Below, piece by piece: positions 1-7,457 of a stretch of DNA of 22,604 bases. The notes beneath the pieces were generated by a model that was not told where the DNA came from, did no database searches, and saw only the letters and a list, made by a program, of their open reading frames with translations. The stretch comes from an uncultured Clostridia bacterium (GTDB lineage: Bacteria > Bacillota > Clostridia > Christensenellales > Pumilibacteraceae). Location: positions 1 to 22,604 of the forward strand of contig CANQCB010000011.1 in NCBI GenBank assembly GCA_947589145.1, given 5' to 3'. The position numbers were made by a program, and so were the translations under genes. The stretch's first letter is position 1. The number at the start of each line of letters is the position of its first letter.

Positions 1-128
1 GTCACATTGCCGAGCGCGCGTTTTGTTTCTACGTTTATTACCAAGTCCACTATATGTCCGAGGCGAGAGCCGTCCGCCGCATTCACCACTTCTTTTTTCC
101 GAAGTTCGCAAAATGATATATCGTCCAT
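1..128 (-). CDS. YlmC/YmxH-like PRC-barrel sporulation protein (partial, N-terminus only)
   Basis: Only the first 42 codons lie in the window; the gene runs off the left edge. The translation begins MDDISFCELRKKEVVNAADG and continues with a SRLGHIVDLVINVET-like stretch. This matches the N-terminal pattern of the short YlmC/YmxH family (a PRC-barrel fold of about 80-90 residues), in which a 'L..K.VVN..DG..LG...D' motif opens the barrel. Members often sit beside sigG in spore formers, and sigG is the divergent neighbour here. The molecular role of the family is poorly known. No good Shine-Dalgarno precedes the ATG at 128; a CATAAATA element lies 6 bases upstream, which may be a weak mother-cell type -10, but this is not convincing. 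Assignment rests on a short segment plus context. Confidence 0.7.
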   Translation of the reverse strand, partial: MDDISFCELRKKEVVNAADGSRLGHIVDLVINVETKRALGNV

Positions 129-251
129 AAAATTTATTTATGCCGCACGCCGCTCTGCGGTTACTCTTTTTTGAAAAAACGCCTGCCTTATCGGCGAAAA
201 AGCGCGACTTATGGGAAGTTGTGTAATGTGGGAATGTTATGAGCGTAAAGC

Positions 252-261
252 GGTCAAAATA
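252..261 (+). promoter_or_regulatory. Sigma-F-type -10 element of sigG
   Basis: GGTCAAAATA fits the sigma-F -10 consensus GGnnAnAMTR at every position. Transcription would start near 268, just before the GAGGT Shine-Dalgarno at 270-274 and the ATG at 281. A clear GYWTA -35 box is not visible at the usual distance. sigG is a known sigma-F target, so position and gene agree. The element lies inside the longer reading frame that opens at 239, which argues against that upstream start. Confidence 0.6.
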
Positions 262-280
262 TTTCTACGAGGTACAAAAG

Positions 281-1054
281 ATGAAATCGAGAGTCGTAAT
301 CAGCGGAATCGATACGTCGCGACTGCCCACGCTTACGCATAAAGAAAGCATGGAATTGCTGAAAAAAGCGCAAAACGGCGATAAAGTCGCTCACGAACAA
401 TTCGTCACCGCAAACCTGCGCCTGGTGCTTTCCATCGTTCAAAGATTTTATGGGCGCAAGCAGAGCATTGACGATATTTTTCAGGTAGGCTGCGTCGGGC
501 TTATAAAGGCAATGAATAATTTCAATACCGATTATAACCTGCGGTTTTCCACTTATGCCGTGCCTATGATCATCGGGGAAATACGCCGTTTCCTGCGCGA
601 TTCGTCCGCGCTACGCGTTCCACGCTCCCTGCGCGATACCGCATATAAGGCGTTGCAAGTGCGGCACGATCTCGAAACGACGAGCGACCGCGAGGCGACG
701 CATGAAGAAATCGCCGCGTGCATGGAACTGCCCGTGTCAACGGTCACTTATGCGCTCGACGCTATTTCCGACCCCGTATCCCTTTACGACCCGATTTATC
801 ATGACGGCGACGAGGCCGTTATGGTTATGGATCAGATCTCCGACGACCGCTACGATTCCGATAGATGGATCGGCAACGTCGCCGTTTCGGAGGCAATGGA
901 TAAACTGCCCGAGCGCGAACGCCGTATCCTCATGCTCCGCTTTTACGAGGGCAAAACGCAAATGGAAGTCTCCGAGGAAATCGGCATTTCGCAGGCGCAG
1001 GTATCGAGATTGGAAAAAAGCGCGATCAAGGAATTGAATAAACTCATTTCGTAG
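281..1054 (+). CDS. sigG: RNA polymerase forespore sigma factor SigG
   Basis: This is the late forespore-specific sigma-70 family factor that drives spore maturation and germination genes. The protein (257 residues from this start) has region 2 with the sequence RFSTYAVPMIIGEIRRFLRD, then region 3 (VPRSLRDTAYKALQVR), then region 4 with the helix-turn-helix GKTQMEVSEEIGISQAQVSR. The N-terminal VVISGIDTSRLP stretch is the usual SigG opening. The frame is open back to an ATG at 239, but the ATG at 281 was chosen because it has a good Shine-Dalgarno (GAGGT, 7 bases away), because family members start here, and because a sigma-F -10 lies between the two. It ends at a strong terminator shared with the opposing SRP RNA gene. 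In the family, activity is further held back by anti-sigma factors and by the SpoIIIA channel, none of which are in this window. Confidence 0.96.
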   Translation: MKSRVVISGIDTSRLPTLTHKESMELLKKAQNGDKVAHEQFVTANLRLVLSIVQRFYGRKQSIDDIFQVGCVGLIKAMNNFNTDYNLRFSTYAVPMIIGEIRRFLRDSSALRVPRSLRDTAYKALQVRHDLETTSDREATHEEIAACMELPVSTVTYALDAISDPVSLYDPIYHDGDEAVMVMDQISDDRYDSDRWIGNVAVSEAMDKLPERERRILMLRFYEGKTQMEVSEEIGISQAQVSRLEKSAIKELNKLIS

Positions 1055-1107
1055 ATAGTTCGTATTGCGCGGACGGCGAACGCCGTTAAAAAGAATAAGA
1101 CCGATGA

Positions 1108-1144
1108 TAAAAGGGACCGACGCGTTGACGCGTCGGTCCTTTTA
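1108..1144. terminator. Two-way intrinsic terminator after sigG
   Basis: An 11-bp GC-rich stem (1114-1124 with 1129-1139) and a TTGA loop are flanked by A-rich sequence on the left and TTTTA on the right, so it can end transcription in both directions. It serves sigG and is a backup for the opposing SRP RNA. Confidence 0.9.
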
Positions 1145-1160
1145 CGATATTCAAAAAAGC

Positions 1161-1427
1161 GTCGTGCATCCGTTTTTGTCGCATATCGCCGAAGAGTCTC
1201 GCAAGCAGTTAACTCGCTCAAAGCTTACTTGTGGCACACGCAAAGACCTGCTTAGTGCTGCTGCGGTCAAGCCCTGACACGGTTCACAGTAGAGCGTTGC
1301 ACAAGACCCTGAGGTCAACGTCACTTACTTACAACTTGCCTCCCACGATTTACGCCGAGAACGGCATTCGGCCCTGCTGTAGCGGATTGCAGGTACAGGT
1401 CACCGCTGGCTACCCACCTAGCACGAC
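1161..1427 (-). ncRNA. ffs: Signal recognition particle RNA, large Bacillus type (scRNA)
   Basis: This is the 267-nt RNA scaffold of the signal recognition particle, which binds Ffh and targets membrane proteins. Reading the minus strand, the Alu half carries the conserved CCTGTACCTGCAATCCGCTA block, and the S domain carries GTGAACCGTGTCAGG followed ten bases later by AGCAGCACTAAG. The two ends pair (GTCGTGC at 1427-1421 with GCACGAC at 1167-1161) and are followed by GC and a run of six T, which fixes the 3' end. The 5' end agrees with the promoter: it lies 7 bases after a perfect TATAAT. The length matches the Bacillus-type RNA with Alu domain. The apical loop between the conserved halves is UUGACC (or UGAC closed by a U-C mismatch), not GGAA. 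Confidence 0.9.
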
Positions 1428-1433
1428 TTTGAG

Positions 1434-1462
1434 ATTATAACACTCTTTTCGAAAAAGCGCAA
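1434..1462 (-). promoter_or_regulatory. SRP RNA promoter
   Basis: TATAAT (1434-1439) lies 17 bases from TTGCGC (1457-1462) on the minus strand. The predicted start is 1427, which coincides with the first base of the terminal SRP helix. Confidence 0.75.
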
Positions 1463-1526
1463 GTGTTTTTACGCATTTTGCACATTGACGTCGCCGTTTA
1501 TATAATTCGTTTGATCATCCTTTTAT

Positions 1527-1561
1527 AAAAAAATGACGCGAGGCAAGGTTGCTTCGCATCA
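1527..1561 (-). terminator. Terminator downstream of spoVG
   Basis: On the minus strand a long stem (1534-1546 with 1549-1561, one C-A mismatch) with a very tight loop is followed at once by a run of seven T. A second, weaker hairpin overlaps the spoVG stop codon (1623-1629 with 1641-1647) and is followed by TTTTT-like sequence, so termination may be in two steps. Confidence 0.75.
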
Positions 1562-1634
1562 TAAAATAAAGTATTCGTGGTCGCGTCGCTCGCATTCATA
1601 CGGACAGAGCGCGTCGCCCGAAAAACGCCGAACG

Positions 1635-1907
1635 TTATTGGGCGTTTGCGGAAAGCGCTTTTTCGTACTCTTCGAGTACGCATTTTGCAAGCTGTTCGCG
1701 AGTTTCGGTATTGAGCGGATGTACTATGTCTTTATACTCGCCCTCAGGCGTGCGCTTGGACGGCATTGCGATAAAGCAACCGTCGTTGCCCTCGATTATC
1801 TTCACGTCGTGTACTACGAAGCAGTTGTCTATCGTTACGGAAGCGACGGCCTTTAATTTGCCTTCTTCTTTTTTGATGAGTCTTACTCTTACTTCTGTAA
1901 TGTTCAT
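1635..1907 (-). CDS. spoVG: Septation/regulatory protein SpoVG
   Basis: SpoVG is a small nucleic-acid-binding regulator, first known from a stage V sporulation and septation phenotype and now seen as a broad regulator in Bacillota. The 90-residue product shows the family core: MNITEVRVRLI, then VASVTIDNCFVVHDVKIIEG, then CFIAMPSKRTPEGEYKDIVHP. The frame is open upstream to 1955, but the ATG at 1907 aligns with the family start and has a GGGGA Shine-Dalgarno about 8 bases upstream. It is a single-gene unit with its own sigma-A-type promoter and terminator, divergent from the MarR gene. In many Clostridia spoVG sits next to purR or glmU; here the neighbours are the SRP RNA gene and marR. Confidence 0.95.
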   Translation of the reverse strand: MNITEVRVRLIKKEEGKLKAVASVTIDNCFVVHDVKIIEGNDGCFIAMPSKRTPEGEYKDIVHPLNTETREQLAKCVLEEYEKALSANAQ

Positions 1908-1961
1908 TTTACTTTCCCCGATCGTTTTATTTTGGGCAATTAAAATATCACCCACACTGTT

Positions 1962-1990
1962 ATTATAACACCATAAGTATTATTTTGCAA
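1962..1990 (-). promoter_or_regulatory. spoVG promoter
   Basis: TTGCAA (1985-1990), a 17-base spacer and a perfect TATAAT (1962-1967) on the minus strand. The start would be near 1955, giving a leader of about 48 bases. This is a housekeeping-type promoter; in B. subtilis spoVG is a sigma-H gene, and no sigma-H pattern was seen here. Confidence 0.7.
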
Positions 1991-2056
1991 TACTTTTTTT
2001 ATAAAAAGGTTTAGTTTTTTGTGCTAAAATTACGCCGTGCCACCGCGCAAGTATGC

Positions 2057-2085
2057 TTGACTAATCATTCGAGTTATGATAATAT
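2057..2085 (+). promoter_or_regulatory. Putative marR promoter
   Basis: TTGACT (2057-2062), 17 bases, then TAATAT (2080-2085). The start would be near 2092. This is only 3 bases before a GTG at 2095, so the ATG at 2116 with AGGCG upstream is the better translation start. Confidence 0.5.
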
Positions 2086-2115
2086 TACTTTACGGTGGAA
2101 CGAATAGGCGACAAA

Positions 2116-2502
2116 ATGATAGAGTTGCGTATCGCAACGAGAAGCGCGTGTAACTTTGCTCACGGCAAAGGCAGTTTTGTCACGCTGCGAACAAAGGCTT
2201 TGTATATCATTTCCAAAAAGCCCTGTTCCCCTATCGACTTAATGGAAAAACTCTGCATGGTGAAAAGCAACCTCGCCCTGCTCTGTAACAAAATGGTCGC
2301 TGACGGCGTTATCGTCAAAGTCAAGAACTCGGAAGATAAGCGCGTCATATCATATCATATAACCGAAAAAGGCGAAAACGAGTTGGAGCGGACGACGGCT
2401 CTCATCGAAGAAAAATTCAAAGGCGTTTTTTCTTCCGAAAAAGAATACGGTGAGGGTTTGGAAAAGTTTGACGCTATTCTCGACCTGTTGTCGTTTATAT
2501 AG
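2116..2502 (+). CDS. MarR-family winged-helix transcriptional regulator
   Basis: A 128-residue MarR-like DNA-binding protein. The winged helix covers roughly residues 28-100: an RTKALYIIS helix, a recognition helix around MVKSNLALLCNKMVADGVIVKV, then the wing with the diagnostic KNSEDKRVISYHITEKGE (the D-x-R of the MarR wing is present). Terminal helices would form the dimer interface. The frame is open to a GTG at 2095; the ATG at 2116 was preferred because the likely transcript starts near 2092 and AGGCG lies 5 bases before it. It precedes cysE by 58 bases and diverges from spoVG, so it may control itself, spoVG or the cysteine genes, but the ligand cannot be told from sequence. Confidence 0.82.
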   Translation: MIELRIATRSACNFAHGKGSFVTLRTKALYIISKKPCSPIDLMEKLCMVKSNLALLCNKMVADGVIVKVKNSEDKRVISYHITEKGENELERTTALIEEKFKGVFSSEKEYGEGLEKFDAILDLLSFI

Positions 2503-2560
2503 ACAAACGTCTTTGCTCGGCTCGATCACTCAATCGACTTTCTTATACACAAATATCGAA

Positions 2561-3193
2561 ATGAAAAGAAAAATCAGCAAAATCAAAATGGACCTGTTGG
2601 CGGCGAAGGAGCACGACCCTGCCGCACGAAACGCGTTTGAAATCATTCTGACTTACAGCGGTTTCCACGCGTTGGTGTTTTATCGCGTCGCGCACTTTTT
2701 TCACGTACACGGGTTTAAGTTAATCGCCCGAATTATTTCCGCTTGGGCGCGTTTTCGCACGGGAATAGAAATTCACCCGGCGGCAAAACTCGGTTACGGA
2801 ATTTTTATCGACCACGGCACGGGCGTGGTTATCGGAGAGACGGCGGAAATAGGCAATAACGTTACGATCTATCAAGGCGCTACGTTGGGCGGCACGGGCA
2901 AAGATACGGGGAAACGCCACCCCACCGTGGAAAGCGGCGTCATGATCAGCGCGGGCGCAAAGATCCTCGGTCCCATTACCGTCGGGCGCAATGCCAAAAT
3001 CGGCGCCGGAAGCGTTGTTCTCAAAGACGTTCCCGAAAATGCGACCGTAGTCGGCGTTCCCGGGGTAGTCGTTCGGCTCAACGGCGAACGCGTCGACGAC
3101 CTCGATCAAAATCTCCCCGACCCCGTCGAAGAGCATTTGACGAAGTTGGAAAAACGTATCAAAGAACTCGAAAACAAACTCGGTGAAAAATAG
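2561..3193 (+). CDS. cysE: Serine O-acetyltransferase
   Basis: This enzyme acetylates L-serine with acetyl-CoA to give O-acetylserine, the first step of cysteine synthesis. The 210-residue protein has the helical N-terminal segment (AAKEHDPAARNAFEIILTYSGFHAL, residues 14-38) and then the left-handed beta-helix with hexapeptide repeats from about residue 68. The catalytic Asp-His pair is in IDHGTGVVIGETAEIG (D84, H85). It closes with GVPGVVVR and a charged, coiled-coil-like C-terminal tail that lacks the usual CysK-binding C-terminal Ile, so a classic cysteine synthase complex is doubtful. The start was set by alignment to the family; no Shine-Dalgarno is visible. cysS follows after 4 bases, a common pairing in Bacillota that couples cysteine supply to its charging on tRNA. 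Confidence 0.93.
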   Translation: MKRKISKIKMDLLAAKEHDPAARNAFEIILTYSGFHALVFYRVAHFFHVHGFKLIARIISAWARFRTGIEIHPAAKLGYGIFIDHGTGVVIGETAEIGNNVTIYQGATLGGTGKDTGKRHPTVESGVMISAGAKILGPITVGRNAKIGAGSVVLKDVPENATVVGVPGVVVRLNGERVDDLDQNLPDPVEEHLTKLEKRIKELENKLGEK

Positions 3194-3197
3194 TATT

Positions 3198-4580
3198 ATG
3201 AATTTGACGGTATATAACACGCTTACGAGAAGAAAGCAAAAACTCAAAACCGTGCACCCGGGAGAGGTCAGAATGTATTCCTGCGGTCCGACGGTTTATT
3301 CGCGTGCGCACATGGGAAATATGCGTGCGTATCTCTTTATGGATACTCTCCGCCGCGTTGTGACTTTCGACGGGTATAAACTTATCGGCGTTATGAATAT
3401 TACCGACGTGGGACATCTCACTTCGGACGCCGACGACGGCGAGGATAAAATGCAAAAGGCCGCCGAGAAAACGGGAAAATCGCCTTGGGAAATCGCCGAG
3501 CATTTCACTTCCCTCTTTCTCGCGGATATAGATAAACTCAATATCGGGCGACCTGAGATCATCGCAAAGGCGACCGATCACATTGAGGATATGCTGGAAT
3601 TCGTGGAAGCGCTTGTGGAAAAAGGCTATGGGTACGAGACAAGCGACGGCATTTATTTCGATATTTCCAAATTCCCCTCTTACGGAAAACTCTCGGGCAA
3701 CGCTCGGTTAAACGACAATATCGCGGGCGCGCGCGTGGACGTCAACGAAGAAAAACGCAACCCCGCCGACTTTGCGCTGTGGAAAAAAGCGCCCAAAGAG
3801 CACATTATGCAATGGGATTCGCCTTGGGGACGGAGTTATCCCGGTTGGCATATCGAATGTTCCGCCATGTCGAGAAAGTATCTCGGAGACACTTTCGATA
3901 TTCACACGGGCGGCGTGGATCATATTCCCATTCATCATGAAAACGAGATCGCTCAATCCGAAGCGCTCCTCGGTCACCCTGCCGTCAGCTATTGGATGCA
4001 CGTCGAATTTATGCAGGTGGACGGGCGGAAGATGAGCAAGAGTCTCGGAAATACCTATACCCTCGACGAGTTGGCGCAACGCGGTTACTCTCCCATGGAC
4101 TTCCGCTATTTCTGCCTGAATACGCACTATCGCAAGAAGTTAAACTTCACTTTCGAGGGAATGGATTCGGCGAAAATCGCCTATTCGCGGCTGCTCTCCC
4201 TGCTCTGCGCCTGCAAAAACTCCTCGGAGAAAGGCGACCCGGAGATCATCGGGGAGTTCAAAAAGAAATTCACCGAAGCGGTAAACGACGACCTGAATAT
4301 TCCGCTCGGAATGGGCGCTTTGTGGACGCTACTTAAAAATCCGCCGTCAAGAGGTATTTACGACGCCGCGATCTGGGCGGACGCCGTTTTGGGACTGTCT
4401 CTCGATAAATGCGAAGTCGCCGAGGACATTCCCGACGATATCAAGTCCCTCGCCGAGGAACGTTGGGCGGCGCGGCTCGCCAAAGACTGGGCAAAGAGCG
4501 ACGCGCTCAGAAATCAACTCGCCTCTCTCGGTTGGGCGGTCAAAGACGGCAAAGAGGGTTACGAATTGAAAAAACTTTGA
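3198..4580 (+). CDS. cysS: Cysteinyl-tRNA synthetase
   Basis: This class I synthetase charges tRNA-Cys. The 460-residue product has the usual length. The HIGH-type motif is HMGN (38-41) after YSCGPTVY; KMSKS is intact at 278-282. The zinc site is complete: C29, C221 in GWHIECSAMS, and H246/E250 in IPIHHENE. GGVDHIPIHHENEIAQSEA is the typical CysRS block. The C-terminal helical anticodon region ends in GYELKK. The ATG at 3198 was chosen over a GTG at 3183 that overlaps the end of cysE, since family members begin near 'LTVYNTLTR'. The 4-base gap to cysE suggests translational coupling. No T-box leader precedes the pair. Confidence 0.97.
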   Translation: MNLTVYNTLTRRKQKLKTVHPGEVRMYSCGPTVYSRAHMGNMRAYLFMDTLRRVVTFDGYKLIGVMNITDVGHLTSDADDGEDKMQKAAEKTGKSPWEIAEHFTSLFLADIDKLNIGRPEIIAKATDHIEDMLEFVEALVEKGYGYETSDGIYFDISKFPSYGKLSGNARLNDNIAGARVDVNEEKRNPADFALWKKAPKEHIMQWDSPWGRSYPGWHIECSAMSRKYLGDTFDIHTGGVDHIPIHHENEIAQSEALLGHPAVSYWMHVEFMQVDGRKMSKSLGNTYTLDELAQRGYSPMDFRYFCLNTHYRKKLNFTFEGMDSAKIAYSRLLSLLCACKNSSEKGDPEIIGEFKKKFTEAVNDDLNIPLGMGALWTLLKNPPSRGIYDAAIWADAVLGLSLDKCEVAEDIPDDIKSLAEERWAARLAKDWAKSDALRNQLASLGWAVKDGKEGYELKKL

Positions 4581-4590
4581 TCGAAATATT

Positions 4591-4625
4591 CGAAAGAGAG
4601 AGGTTGAAACCTCTCCCTTTTCGTT
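4591..4625 (+). terminator. Terminator after cysS
   Basis: GAGAGGT/ACCTCTC stem (4598-4604 with 4609-4615), with outer AAAG/CTTT pairs and a TTTTCGTTTATT tail. Confidence 0.85.
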
Positions 4626-4670
4626 TATTGACGGAGTTTGCAATATTTTCCGACAATTTTTCTTTTTTAC

Positions 4671-4699
4671 TTGTAATGTGCGGCGAATTGTGATATAAT
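4671..4699 (+). promoter_or_regulatory. Promoter of the dnaD-like gene
   Basis: TTGTAA (4671-4676), a 17-base spacer and TATAAT (4694-4699) with an extended TGA just before it (TGn motif). It is followed by an AAGGAGG Shine-Dalgarno at about 4718. Confidence 0.8.
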
Positions 4700-4731
4700 G
4701 AGTTTTCCGAAATCACAAGGAGGCGAAAGAC

Positions 4732-6375
4732 ATGGGTTTTACAAGACTAAGCAGTGAATTGACGGCAAAGTCCTGGGTCACGCTGGATAATATTTTCATA
4801 CTCGAACTTATGCCTTTCGCGCCCGAAAACTATTGCAAGGTGTATATTTACGGCAAATTGCTCGCGGAAAACGGCGACGCCGACAACTCCGCCGAGCGCA
4901 TGGCAAATCTTCTCGGTATGACCGAGGACGAGGTCATGACCGCATTTCGGTATTGGGAGGAACAAGGGCTGGTGCGCATTTCCGCCGTACCGCCGTATGA
5001 GGTGGAATATGTGCCCGTTCGATACGTCCGCCCCTCGCAAAAGACGTTTTCCAAGAAAAAGTATTCGGCATTCAACGAAATGCTTTATAAAATGTTGCCC
5101 GAGCGCAACTTTTTGCCGAGCGAACTCAACGAATATTATTCGATCATAGAGGATTATCATCTGGACACGGACGCAATGCTCGCAATTATTGCCTATTGCG
5201 TAAGGCTCAAAGGCAAGACGATCGGGTGGAAATACATTACCACGGTGGCGCAGAATTTTATCAGCGACGGTTGCCGCACGGCGCTCGACGTGGAGACGAA
5301 AATCAACGCGAGCGATTTGATTTCCGAGGACGTTACCAAACTTTTCAAAATCCTCAAAATTCGACGCGCGCAAGACTACGACGACGTCAGGCTGTATCGG
5401 AAATGGACGGAAGAAATGGGTTTTGCGCCCGGAACCGTCCTCACCGTTGCAAAAAACGTTTTCGGCGAAATGAAGGGATTGGACACCGTTCTCACCCGTT
5501 ATCATGCCGACGGACTCGTTTCACTCAAAGATATCGAGGAATATAACCGAGTGCGCAATAACCTGCTCTCTCTTACCAAAGATATTCTTATTAAACTCGA
5601 CGAGAGGTTCAACCGTCTCGACTATTATGCGGAACTTTATGTCAAGGAATGGCTCAAAATGGGATTCGACGGCGACGCGCTCAGGATCGTTGCCGACTAT
5701 TGCTTCCGCAACAACAAAAAATCCTGCGTCAAGATGGCGGCGCTGCTCGAAAATTGTGCGGCGGAGGGAGTTACCGACACCGAAGCGATTCGGGCCAAGT
5801 TCTCGGCGGAAGGCAAATTCGACGGAGAAATCAGAAAATTGCTCAAACTTGCGGGGATATCCGACGACGTCAACAGCCGCGACCGCGACAGTTATAATAT
5901 TTGGGTCAATTATTGGCACGTGCCGCAGGACGTTCTGGAAAATGCCGCCAAGCAAAGTCTCGGCGAGGCGAATCCGCGCGTTAAAATGCATTTTATCGTT
6001 AAGGCTTATCACGAAAGCAATGCGGAGACTTTGACAAGCGAAGAAGCCGCAAAACTCAACGAAAAACTTTTGAAAGACGAATATACCGTGAGAAAGGCGC
6101 AAGCGGAGGCGAAATATCGCAATGCCCTTCTCCGTCACCCCGAGCTTTACGAAGCGGAAAAAGCTCTGCGCGCGGGAATTATAGACTCGGCGGACGTAGA
6201 ACATTTGACGAAAAAACGCAATGAAATAATTCGCAATTTGGGTTATGACCTCGAAGAATTTTTCCCGCAACCGAGTTACGAAGCGGCGTCTCCCGTTTCG
6301 CCCGAGAAAGAGACCGTTTCGCCCGAGAAAGAGACCGTTCGCAAAAAAGGCTCTCTGAAAAAAGCCCCCGTATAG
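4732..6375 (+). CDS. DnaD-family replication protein with four C-terminal repeats
   Basis: A 547-residue primosome-type protein; DnaD-family proteins help load the replicative helicase during initiation or restart. Residues 1-100 form the DnaD/DnaB N-terminal winged-helix-like domain (ending in EQGLVRI). Four copies of the DnaD C-terminal (DDBH2, DnaB_2) module follow at about 135-185, 221-270, 302-352 and 388-440. Each opens with a Y..W- or Y..I-type helix and ends in an aromatic helix with a small acidic loop (for example GWKYITTVAQNFISDG, residues 165-180). B. subtilis DnaD has one copy and about 230 residues. Residues 440-512 are charged and helical and loosely recall the N-terminus of DnaC-like loaders. 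A 7-residue tandem duplication (SPEKETV, 523-536) and a basic tail close the protein. It has a perfect Shine-Dalgarno. No dnaC-like loader is adjacent. Confidence 0.85.
   Translation: MGFTRLSSELTAKSWVTLDNIFILELMPFAPENYCKVYIYGKLLAENGDADNSAERMANLLGMTEDEVMTAFRYWEEQGLVRISAVPPYEVEYVPVRYVRPSQKTFSKKKYSAFNEMLYKMLPERNFLPSELNEYYSIIEDYHLDTDAMLAIIAYCVRLKGKTIGWKYITTVAQNFISDGCRTALDVETKINASDLISEDVTKLFKILKIRRAQDYDDVRLYRKWTEEMGFAPGTVLTVAKNVFGEMKGLDTVLTRYHADGLVSLKDIEEYNRVRNNLLSLTKDILIKLDERFNRLDYYAELYVKEWLKMGFDGDALRIVADYCFRNNKKSCVKMAALLENCAAEGVTDTEAIRAKFSAEGKFDGEIRKLLKLAGISDDVNSRDRDSYNIWVNYWHVPQDVLENAAKQSLGEANPRVKMHFIVKAYHESNAETLTSEEAAKLNEKLLKDEYTVRKAQAEAKYRNALLRHPELYEAEKALRAGIIDSADVEHLTKKRNEIIRNLGYDLEEFFPQPSYEAASPVSPEKETVSPEKETVRKKGSLKKAPV
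6298..6339 (+). repeat. 21-bp exact tandem duplication in the dnaD-like gene
   Basis: Two perfect 21-bp copies (6298-6318, 6319-6339) each encode SPEKETV near the C-terminus. Exact identity at the DNA level implies a recent duplication. Confidence 0.9.
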
Positions 6376-6398
6376 GCCGAATAACAGGATCTAAGCAG

Positions 6399-7223
6399 AT
6401 GAGAATCGACTGTCACAACCACACCGTATTTTCCGCGGACGGGAAACAAACCGTCGAGGAATTGGTCAAATGCGCAAAGGCGCGCGGCGTTAAATATATT
6501 GCGATTACCGAGCACATGGACCTCGGTTTTCCCAACGACGCAAGGCCTGCCGACGAACCGCTTTTCGACTATCTCGTTACGCAAAAATATTTCGACGAAA
6601 TCGCGCGGGTGAGAAAAATTTATCCCGATATCGAAATCGTTGCCGGCGTCGAAGCGGGTTTTACCGCGGGAGACGAGGAGAGAATTTCCGCTGCTCTCGC
6701 CGCTTTCCCTTTCGAGTATGTCATCAATTCCGTGCATATCTGCCATGGGCTGGATTGCTATTGGGCGGGATATTTCGACGGCTATACCAAAGAGACCGCA
6801 TATAACGAATATCTCGACTGTGTACGCGCAAGTTTGGACGCGCCGTATGATTACGACGCCGTCGGACACCTCGGATATATAGGCAGAGCCTCCGACTTTG
6901 CCGACAGACGGCTGACATATTCGGAGTTCGCGGATAAGTCGGACGATATTCTGTCCGAAATTATTCGGCGCAACAAAATACTCGAAGTGAATTCGTCCGT
7001 CGGAAAAAGCGATTTGAACGGCGCGTTGACCATTCCCGACCTTTCCCTGCTCCGCAGATATCGCGAGTTGGGCGGCAGACTTATCAATTTCGGAAGCGAT
7101 TCGCACCGCACGGAGCGGTTCAATCATAATTATAAAGAGGTAACGAGCGCGCTTAAAGAACTCGGATTCGACGAGTTTACGGTCAAGCGCAACGGAAAGT
7201 TCGAGACGGAGAGTATCGACTGA
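6399..7223 (+). CDS. PHP-domain phosphoesterase, HisJ-like (histidinol-phosphatase family)
   Basis: A 274-residue metal-dependent phosphoesterase of the PHP superfamily. The metal ligands are in the expected order: H6-x-H8 in DCHNHT, H39 in ITEH, E85 in GVEAG, H113 in NSVH, H157 in AVGHLG, and D234-x-H236 in FGSDSH. Length and motif spacing match the HisJ/HisK type of histidinol-phosphatase, which removes phosphate from L-histidinol phosphate. No other histidine genes are nearby, so a different phosphoester substrate is possible. The gene begins 23 bases after the dnaD-like gene with a weak AGGA Shine-Dalgarno. Its stop overlaps the start of the FmdB-like gene by one base (TGATG), so the two are probably translationally coupled. 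Confidence 0.85.
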   Translation: MRIDCHNHTVFSADGKQTVEELVKCAKARGVKYIAITEHMDLGFPNDARPADEPLFDYLVTQKYFDEIARVRKIYPDIEIVAGVEAGFTAGDEERISAALAAFPFEYVINSVHICHGLDCYWAGYFDGYTKETAYNEYLDCVRASLDAPYDYDAVGHLGYIGRASDFADRRLTYSEFADKSDDILSEIIRRNKILEVNSSVGKSDLNGALTIPDLSLLRRYRELGGRLINFGSDSHRTERFNHNYKEVTSALKELGFDEFTVKRNGKFETESID

Positions 7224-7423
7224 TGGCATTATTGACTTTTGTTTGTAAAAATTGCGGGCACAAGCAAGAAGAACTCGTGCGCTCGACCTCGCCCGCTCCC
7301 CGTTGCTCCGAATGCGGCGGCGAAATGAAACAATGCTTTTCGGGCAAGTGCTACGGCTCGATCGGCGGCACGGCAAGCGAATGCACGCACCACTGCGCCA
7401 CTTGTTCGGGCTGCAAAAAGTAA
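7223..7423 (+). CDS. FmdB-type zinc-ribbon protein
   Basis: A 66-residue protein with two CxxC knuckles, C8/C11 (CKNC) and C28/C31 (CSEC), forming a zinc ribbon. The later FSGKCYGS motif is typical of the FmdB/regulatory zinc-ribbon family. A Cys-rich tail (CTHHCATCSGC) may hold a second metal. The family function is not established. The ATG overlaps the stop of the preceding gene, and the nitroreductase follows 34 bases later. Confidence 0.85.
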   Translation: MALLTFVCKNCGHKQEELVRSTSPAPRCSECGGEMKQCFSGKCYGSIGGTASECTHHCATCSGCKK

Positions 7424-7457
7424 TATTTGTATTTATTTATATCGAGGTGTTTTTATT

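Noticed and set aside
1065..1440. Short plus-strand open frames after sigG
   Set aside because: They overlie the SRP RNA and its terminator, which fully explain the sequence.
2503..2560. A T-box or other cysteine riboswitch before cysE-cysS
   Set aside because: Only 58 bases separate marR and cysE, with no T-box motif (TGGnACCGCG-like) or terminator structure.
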